Assembly (NCBI GenBank): GCA_900550935.1
Contig: URUD01000037.1
Span: forward strand, 1 to 29,211
DNA length: 29,211 bases
Direction of reading: 5' to 3'
From: an uncultured Roseburia sp.
GTDB taxonomy: Bacteria; Bacillota; Clostridia; Lachnospirales; Lachnospiraceae
Part shown: positions 25,530 through 29,211 of the stretch, piece after piece
How positions within the stretch are numbered: position 1 is the stretch's first letter
Layout of the letters: each line of letters starts with the position of its first letter
Translations under genes and position numbers: made by a program
Notes under the pieces: model-generated
Databases searched by the model: none
Seen by the model: the letters and a program-made list of their open reading frames with translations, nothing else
Told to the model about the DNA's origin: nothing

Positions 25530-25574
25530 AGGGATACATAAAACGTAAATTTTTGCACACGAAAGGAGTCAATC

Positions 25575-26291
25575 ATGGAAATGATGTCTTTAAAAAACGA
25601 ACTGTCAGAAAATGCCTATCCGGGAAGAGGAATTATCATCGGAAAATCCGCAGATGGCAGACATGCAGTGACCGCATATTTTATCATGGGACGCAGCGAG
25701 AACAGCAGAAACCGTGTTTTTGTTGAGGATGGAGAGGGCATCCGCACACAGGCGTTTGACCCGTCCAAATTAACAGATCCAAGCCTGATCATCTATGCGC
25801 CGGTTCGTGTGCTGGGAAATAAAACGATCGTAACTAACGGAGATCAGACCGATACCATTTATGAGCTGATGGACAAACAGCAGACCTTTGAACAGGCACT
25901 GCGCACCAGAGAGTTTGAGCCGGATGCACCAAATTATACACCAAGGATTTCCGGTATCATGCATATTGAAAACGGAAAATTTAACTATGCCATGTCGATC
26001 TTAAAAAGCAACAATGGCAATCCGGATTCCTGCAACCGCTATACCTTTGCCTACGAAAATCCGGCAGCCGGAGAGGCACATTTCATTCATACTTATATGG
26101 GAGACGGCAATCCACTGCCAAGCTTTGAGGGAGAGCCGACCTGGGTAGGCATTGACGGCGACATCGACAGTTTTACCAAACTGGTATGGGAAAACTTAAA
26201 TGAAGAAAATAAAGTGTCTCTGTTTGTACGTTATATCGACATTGCAACCGGAACCTATGAGACCAGGATCATCAATAAAAATCAGCAGTAA
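25575..26291 (+). CDS. IMP cyclohydrolase (stand-alone, PurO-like family)
   Basis: The protein has 238 residues and closes FAICAR to IMP, the last step of purine synthesis. In most bacteria this activity is the N-terminal part of PurH; here a separate protein of the IMP cyclohydrolase family does it. Family segments include YPGRGIIIGKSADGRHAVTAYFIMGRSENSRNR (given here only as a landmark spanning about residues 15-47), TNGDQTDTIY and NYTPRISGI. AAGGAG (25563-25568) lies six bases before the ATG. It is followed after 22 bases by the AICAR transformylase gene, its pathway partner, which strongly supports the call. Confidence 0.92.
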   Translation: MEMMSLKNELSENAYPGRGIIIGKSADGRHAVTAYFIMGRSENSRNRVFVEDGEGIRTQAFDPSKLTDPSLIIYAPVRVLGNKTIVTNGDQTDTIYELMDKQQTFEQALRTREFEPDAPNYTPRISGIMHIENGKFNYAMSILKSNNGNPDSCNRYTFAYENPAAGEAHFIHTYMGDGNPLPSFEGEPTWVGIDGDIDSFTKLVWENLNEENKVSLFVRYIDIATGTYETRIINKNQQ

Positions 26292-26313
26292 GAGAAAGGC
26301 AAGGTAAGTTAGC

Positions 26314-27492
26314 GTGAAAGAATTAGAATTAAAGTATGGCTGTAATCCAAACCAGAAACCATCCAGAATTTATATGGAAGAGGGCGAACTTCCAATTAAA
26401 GTATTATCCGGTAAACCGGGTTATATCAACTTCTTAGACGCATTTAACGGCTGGCAGTTAGTCAGCGAATTAAAAAAGGCAACCGGACTTCCGGCTGCAA
26501 CTTCATTCAAACATGTTTCTCCGGCAGGCGCAGCCGTAGGACTTCCACTCAGCGAAGTGGAGCGCAAGATCTACTGGGTAGATGATATGGATGTGGAATT
26601 TACACCACTTGCCAATGCCTATATCCGTGCCAGAGGCGCAGACCGTATGTCATCTTTTGGGGATTTCATCTCTCTTTCTGATGTCTGCGACAAAGAGACC
26701 GCACTTGTCATCAAAAGAGAAGTATCAGATGGTGTGATCGCACCGGGCTATACCGATGAGGCACTTGCTATTTTAAAAGAAAAGAAAAAAGGAAATTACA
26801 ATGTGATCCAGATCGACCCGTCTTATGTACCGGCTCCGATCGAGCACAAGGAAGTATTCGGAATTACCTTTGAGCAGGGAAGAAATGAGCTTGTGATCGA
26901 CGAACATTTCTTTGACAATGTTGTGACCGAGCAGAAAGAGATCCCGGAATCCGCAAAAAGAGATCTTGCCATTGCAATGATCACTTTAAAATATACCCAG
27001 TCCAATTCTGTCTGCTATGTAAAAGACGGACAGGCGATCGGTATCGGAGCAGGACAGCAGTCCAGAATCCACTGTACCAGACTGGCAGGATCCAAAGCAG
27101 ATAACTGGTGGTTACGCCAGTGCCCGAAAGTATTGGAACTTCCATTTAAAGAGGGCATCAAACGTGCAGACCGTGATAATGCGATCGATCTTTACATCGG
27201 AGAAGATTATATGGATGTGCTTGCAGATGGCGCATGGGAGAATATCTTTACCGAGAAGCCATCCGTATTTACCGCAGAGGAAAAACGTGCATGGTTGGAT
27301 AAGAATACAAACGTAGCACTTGGTTCCGATGCGTTCTTCCCATTTGGCGATAACATCGAGCGTGCGAAGAGAAGCGGTGTGCGCTATGTGGCACAGCCGG
27401 GCGGTTCCATCCGTGACGACAATGTCATCGAGACTTGTAATAAATACGGAATGGCAATGGCATTTACCGGAATCCGTTTATTCCATCATTAA
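26314..27492 (+). CDS. AICAR transformylase (stand-alone PurH C-terminal domain homologue)
   Basis: The protein has 392 residues and moves a formyl group from 10-formyl-tetrahydrofolate to AICAR, giving FAICAR. It has the transformylase part of PurH but no cyclohydrolase domain. ATSFKHVSPAGAA gives the conserved Lys-His pair (K66, H67); other landmarks are LKYTQSNSVCYVKDGQ, GIGAGQQSRIHCTRLAG and the C-terminal SDAFFPFGDNIERA and VAQPGGSIRDD. It starts at GTG (26314) with a weak AAGGT eight bases upstream. Its last 29 bases overlap the 3' end of the convergent tmcAL gene. Together with the previous gene it replaces bifunctional PurH. Confidence 0.94.
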   Translation: MKELELKYGCNPNQKPSRIYMEEGELPIKVLSGKPGYINFLDAFNGWQLVSELKKATGLPAATSFKHVSPAGAAVGLPLSEVERKIYWVDDMDVEFTPLANAYIRARGADRMSSFGDFISLSDVCDKETALVIKREVSDGVIAPGYTDEALAILKEKKKGNYNVIQIDPSYVPAPIEHKEVFGITFEQGRNELVIDEHFFDNVVTEQKEIPESAKRDLAIAMITLKYTQSNSVCYVKDGQAIGIGAGQQSRIHCTRLAGSKADNWWLRQCPKVLELPFKEGIKRADRDNAIDLYIGEDYMDVLADGAWENIFTEKPSVFTAEEKRAWLDKNTNVALGSDAFFPFGDNIERAKRSGVRYVAQPGGSIRDDNVIETCNKYGMAMAFTGIRLFHH

Positions 27493-28783
27493 GAATGATC
27501 TTTCTGCTGTACTCGCTGATGGAAACAGCGTTCTTTGAGCAGGCTGCTTTTACCTGCTCATAGAGATCGGCAGCAAAGAGATCTTTTTGCAAAAGATCCA
27601 GTGCAGCAGTGCAGCAGTAAAAGTCCGGTTGTTCCGATAACAGTTTTTTTGCATCAGAGAGTCTGGAGAGAAGCGGAATGGATGTCTTCTTTTTTAACTC
27701 CGATAAAAACGGAGTGGCATCTTTCCGGAACCCAAGCAGACGAAGATAAGGGATGTAGTCCGTTTCTTTTTGAACGAGGTACATCTCTTTTGTTATGTGC
27801 AAAATCGTATGGAGCAGGATACGGCTCATTCTGGTATAGGTAATGTCGCGGCTCTTGTTTAACTCACAGAACTGGGTAAAAGAATGAAATTCATACCGGT
27901 TTTTATAAATACGGTTGGCAATATCCGGCGTGATATCATAGATCTGTTCCAGTTCCTCTTTTTCCATGGATAAGAGCTGATATCCAAGAATGGAAGAAAA
28001 CGCATCCGTCGTTACAACAGGAGACGTTGCAAGATACTCCTGTAACAGGGCAAGTGCGCGCTCTGGCATTGTTCCGGCAAGAGTCTGAAAATCCAGATCA
28101 GAATCTGATAACAGAGCGCGGATCGCAGTGGCAGAGGCAGTTGGGATGTCACTGCCTTTTTTTTCTCCATCCTGTGAGCCTGTCTGGATCCTGGTATCGT
28201 GATAGCCAGCACCTTCTCTTTTTAGCGGATAAGGCGTGAGGGAAGAATGACGTCTTCGGATCGCTTTTAAATATTCGAAAGCCAGGATATTGTTTGGTGT
28301 ATTTAAAAGAGGTTCCACAGAGGGATCCGGGAAAAGGGAAAGGAGAGCTTTTGCCCTTGCAGCAGGAAACGTCATCCCCTCTTTTATATAGGAAGAAAGG
28401 AGTTCCTGATAGTCCTCCGGTTCCGTGGCAAAGAAATCTGCAATGGAAGAAAGCAGTTTAAGATCGGACGTCTCCGCACCAAAACAGATCCCATCAATAC
28501 AGCTCATCTTATCAAACATCGTAACCCCTGCCATCGCAAAATCTTCGGCAGAGGAAACCGCCCAGAGTACCGGGAGTTCAAATACGGCATCGGCACCGCA
28601 GGAGAGAGCCATCGCAGTCCTGCAATATTTGTCTGCTATAGCAGGTGCGCCCCGCTGGACGAAATCACCGCTCATGGCAACGACAACATAGTCGGCATGG
28701 GTCTCTTCTTTTATTTTCTTAATCTGATAAGCATGTCCGTTGTGAAACGGATTGTATTCCGCAATAATACCGATGGTTTTCAT
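27464..28783 (-). CDS. tmcAL: tRNA(Met) cytidine acetate ligase
   Basis: A 439-residue protein of the TmcAL (YlbM) family, nucleotidyltransferase-like, which uses ATP and acetate to acetylate the wobble cytidine of elongator tRNA-Met. The N-terminus MKTIGIIAEYNPFHNGH holds the HxGH-type nucleotide-binding motif. MSGDFVQRGAPAIADKY and GADAVFELPVLWAVSSAEDFA are characteristic, as are NNILAFEYLKAI and SATAIRALL. The start at 28783 lies about 27 bases after a predicted transcription start; the frame extends to 28828, but that is upstream of the -10. The ribosome binding site is poor (CTGGAAC). The gene ends inside the convergent transformylase gene, with no intergenic terminator. Confidence 0.93.
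   Translation of the reverse strand: MKTIGIIAEYNPFHNGHAYQIKKIKEETHADYVVVAMSGDFVQRGAPAIADKYCRTAMALSCGADAVFELPVLWAVSSAEDFAMAGVTMFDKMSCIDGICFGAETSDLKLLSSIADFFATEPEDYQELLSSYIKEGMTFPAARAKALLSLFPDPSVEPLLNTPNNILAFEYLKAIRRRHSSLTPYPLKREGAGYHDTRIQTGSQDGEKKGSDIPTASATAIRALLSDSDLDFQTLAGTMPERALALLQEYLATSPVVTTDAFSSILGYQLLSMEKEELEQIYDITPDIANRIYKNRYEFHSFTQFCELNKSRDITYTRMSRILLHTILHITKEMYLVQKETDYIPYLRLLGFRKDATPFLSELKKKTSIPLLSRLSDAKKLLSEQPDFYCCTAALDLLQKDLFAADLYEQVKAACSKNAVSISEYSRKIILNDGINGFR
27536..27560. other. 8-bp stem-loop in the tmcAL 3' coding region
   Basis: TGAGCAGG (27536-27543) pairs with CCTGCTCA (27553-27560) around CTGCTTTTA. It sits 44 bases past the stop of the convergent transformylase gene and could end or stabilise that messenger from inside the opposite gene. 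It has no T-run on its downstream side, so its role is unsure. A weaker AT-rich hairpin (ATCATT/AATGAT, 27485-27499) spans the transformylase stop codon. Confidence 0.4.
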
Positions 28784-28816
28784 AAAATCATAGTTCCAGT
28801 CTGAATGTTTTGCTAT

Positions 28817-28825
28817 AGTATAACA
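28817..28825 (-). promoter_or_regulatory. Extended -10 of tmcAL
   Basis: Read leftward the bases are TG-T-TATACT, an extended -10, about 34 bases before the ATG at 28783. The -35 region (28840-28845) is poor and is covered by one of the 11-bp repeats, which suggests that a protein binding there could control tmcAL. Confidence 0.55.
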
Positions 28826-28838
28826 CATTTTTAATAAA

Positions 28839-28860
28839 TTGTATCTAAATTATATCTGAA
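28839..28860. repeat. Tandem pair of 11-bp repeats, left copy of an inverted arrangement
   Basis: TTGTATCTAAA (28839-28849) is directly followed by TTATATCTGAA (28850-28860), differing at two positions. The reverse complement of the core, TTAGATACAA, occurs twice in tandem at 28991-29012. Confidence 0.65.
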
Positions 28861-28938
28861 TTTTTATTAATTCCATATTTTATAAGGCATAAATTATGTT
28901 TCATGCTCTTCTATATGGTTTTGACAGATTATAAAATT

Positions 28939-28968
28939 AAAAAAAACGAAAAAGTTTATTTTTCCGTT
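28939..28968 (-). terminator. Leftward intrinsic terminator-like hairpin
   Basis: On the minus strand AACGGAAAA pairs with TTTTTCGTT (positions 28968-28960 with 28953-28945, one G-T pair, loop ATAAAC), followed by a run of eight T that begins within the stem base. The stem is AT-rich, so efficiency is uncertain. Confidence 0.5.
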
Positions 28969-28990
28969 CTCTTCAAGTAGATCTTTATTT

Positions 28991-29012
28991 TTAGATACAA
29001 ATTAGATACAAG
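28991..29012. repeat. Tandem pair of 11-bp repeats, right copy of an inverted arrangement
   Basis: TTAGATACAAA (28991-29001) is directly followed by TTAGATACAAG (29002-29012). Both are inverted relative to the pair at 28839-28860, about 130 bases away. An 11-base period puts both sites on one face of the helix. Confidence 0.7.
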
Positions 29013-29103
29013 GCCGTATGTAAATTTGTATCAAAATTTGCCTTTTTATTAATTTATTTTAATCGCTTAAAGCCTTATAAACATTGGGAATCTACGCTAT
29101 AAA

Positions 29104-29131
29104 ACAAAAATGCTAGGTCTCTCGACCTAGC
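29104..29131 (-). terminator. Leftward intrinsic terminator of a transcript entering from the right
   Basis: GCTAGGTC (29112-29119) pairs with GACCTAGC (29124-29131) around TCTC. On the minus strand the stem is followed by ATTTTTGTTTT. It therefore ends a transcript that comes from beyond the window edge. Confidence 0.8.
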
Positions 29132-29132
29132 T

Positions 29133-29211
29133 TCAGGGGGTTCGGTTGAATATACTCTCACACATAAACGTGAGAGATATCGGCGTGACATGCATCACGC
29201 ATCTTAATAAT
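29133..29211 (-). other. 3' end of an unidentified leftward transcript, with two further hairpins
   Basis: Upstream of the terminator on the minus strand are CTCTCAC/GTGAGAG (29155-29161 with 29170-29176) and GCGTGA/TCACGC (29183-29188 with 29195-29200). One frame is open from the window edge to a TGA at 29133-29135, right beside the terminator (ending CESIFNRTP); another stops at 29158. I cannot tell a short gene end from the end of a structured RNA. Confidence 0.4.

Larger units (their letters stand above)
28861..29103. other. AT-rich non-coding stretch between tmcAL and the right-edge terminator
   Basis: I find no credible gene here. Besides the listed repeats and terminator it holds one more TTGTATC (29026-29032) and many A/T runs. 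The stretch could be a regulatory region or an integration-site region. Confidence 0.5.

Noticed and set aside
25451..25574. Possible RiPP precursor or riboswitch after the ABC transporter
   Set aside because: Neither strand has a short frame with a start signal, and no purine riboswitch core or strong fold is visible; a promoter explains the gap.
29133..29211. Partial tyrosine integrase at the right edge
   Set aside because: The likeness (HADISHVYV) is a few residues, the frame stops early, and the catalytic Arg-His-Arg-Tyr context is not in the window.
1..29211. CRISPR array, insertion sequence or prophage
   Set aside because: No regularly spaced repeats of CRISPR length, no transposase, and no phage structural genes are visible.

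Overview
The window reads as chromosomal DNA from a flagellated, low-to-mid-GC Firmicute of the Lachnospiraceae type (Roseburia / Agathobacter-like). This placement is inferred from the gene repertoire, not computed: two methyl-accepting chemotaxis proteins, a split PurH (separate IMP cyclohydrolase and AICAR transformylase), the ACT/DUF711 pair, an oversized FtsA-like protein, a PolA whose proofreading motif is not visible, and AGGAGG-type ribosome binding sites almost everywhere. Most of the window is ordinary housekeeping DNA; the unusual parts are at 21.1-25.5 kb and at the right edge.

Layout. (1) 1-231: 3' part of a tRNA-Leu(CAA), then a terminator shared with a 49-residue minus-strand small gene. 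(2) 474-6090: cell-envelope block. An LTA-synthase-like sulfatase-fold protein and a YfhO-family membrane protein run rightward, and converge on a leftward LytR-CpsA-Psr protein with overlapping stop codons. (3) 6091-7825: a chemoreceptor with promoter and terminator. (4) 7836-16635: a long rightward operon made of an acyl-CoA thioesterase, a Xaa-Pro aminopeptidase, polA, coaE, an FtsA-like actin-fold ATPase and a WalJ/YycJ metallo-hydrolase. (5) 16737-18400: ACT-domain protein plus DUF711 (PFL family) protein. (6) 18472-19816: a second chemoreceptor with almost no extracytoplasmic domain. (7) 19860-21050: a CgeB-like glycosyltransferase. (8) 21112-25450: a two-gene cassette. Its first gene fuses two HTH-TPR regulator modules to a radical SAM/SPASM peptide-maturase domain; its second gene is an ABC exporter. 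(9) 25575-27492: IMP cyclohydrolase and AICAR transformylase. (10) 27464-28783: tmcAL on the minus strand, overlapping the previous gene tail to tail. (11) 28784-29211: AT-rich DNA with two inverted pairs of 11-bp repeats, two leftward terminators and a run of three hairpins, possibly the edge of another locus or element.

The best candidate for an undescribed system is the 21112-25450 cassette. The domain order HTH-TPR-HTH-TPR-radical SAM-SPASM puts an RRNPP/Rgg-like DNA-binding sensor and a RiPP-type maturase on one chain. The ABC transporter start codon lies inside the end of that gene, so the two are probably translationally coupled. Base composition drops sharply exactly where the radical SAM part begins (13 G/C in the 60 bases from 22741, against 24 of 60 from 22321 and 27 of 60 from 24241, counted by hand). 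This points to a relatively recent gene fusion. No precursor peptide gene is visible next to it, so the substrate is open.
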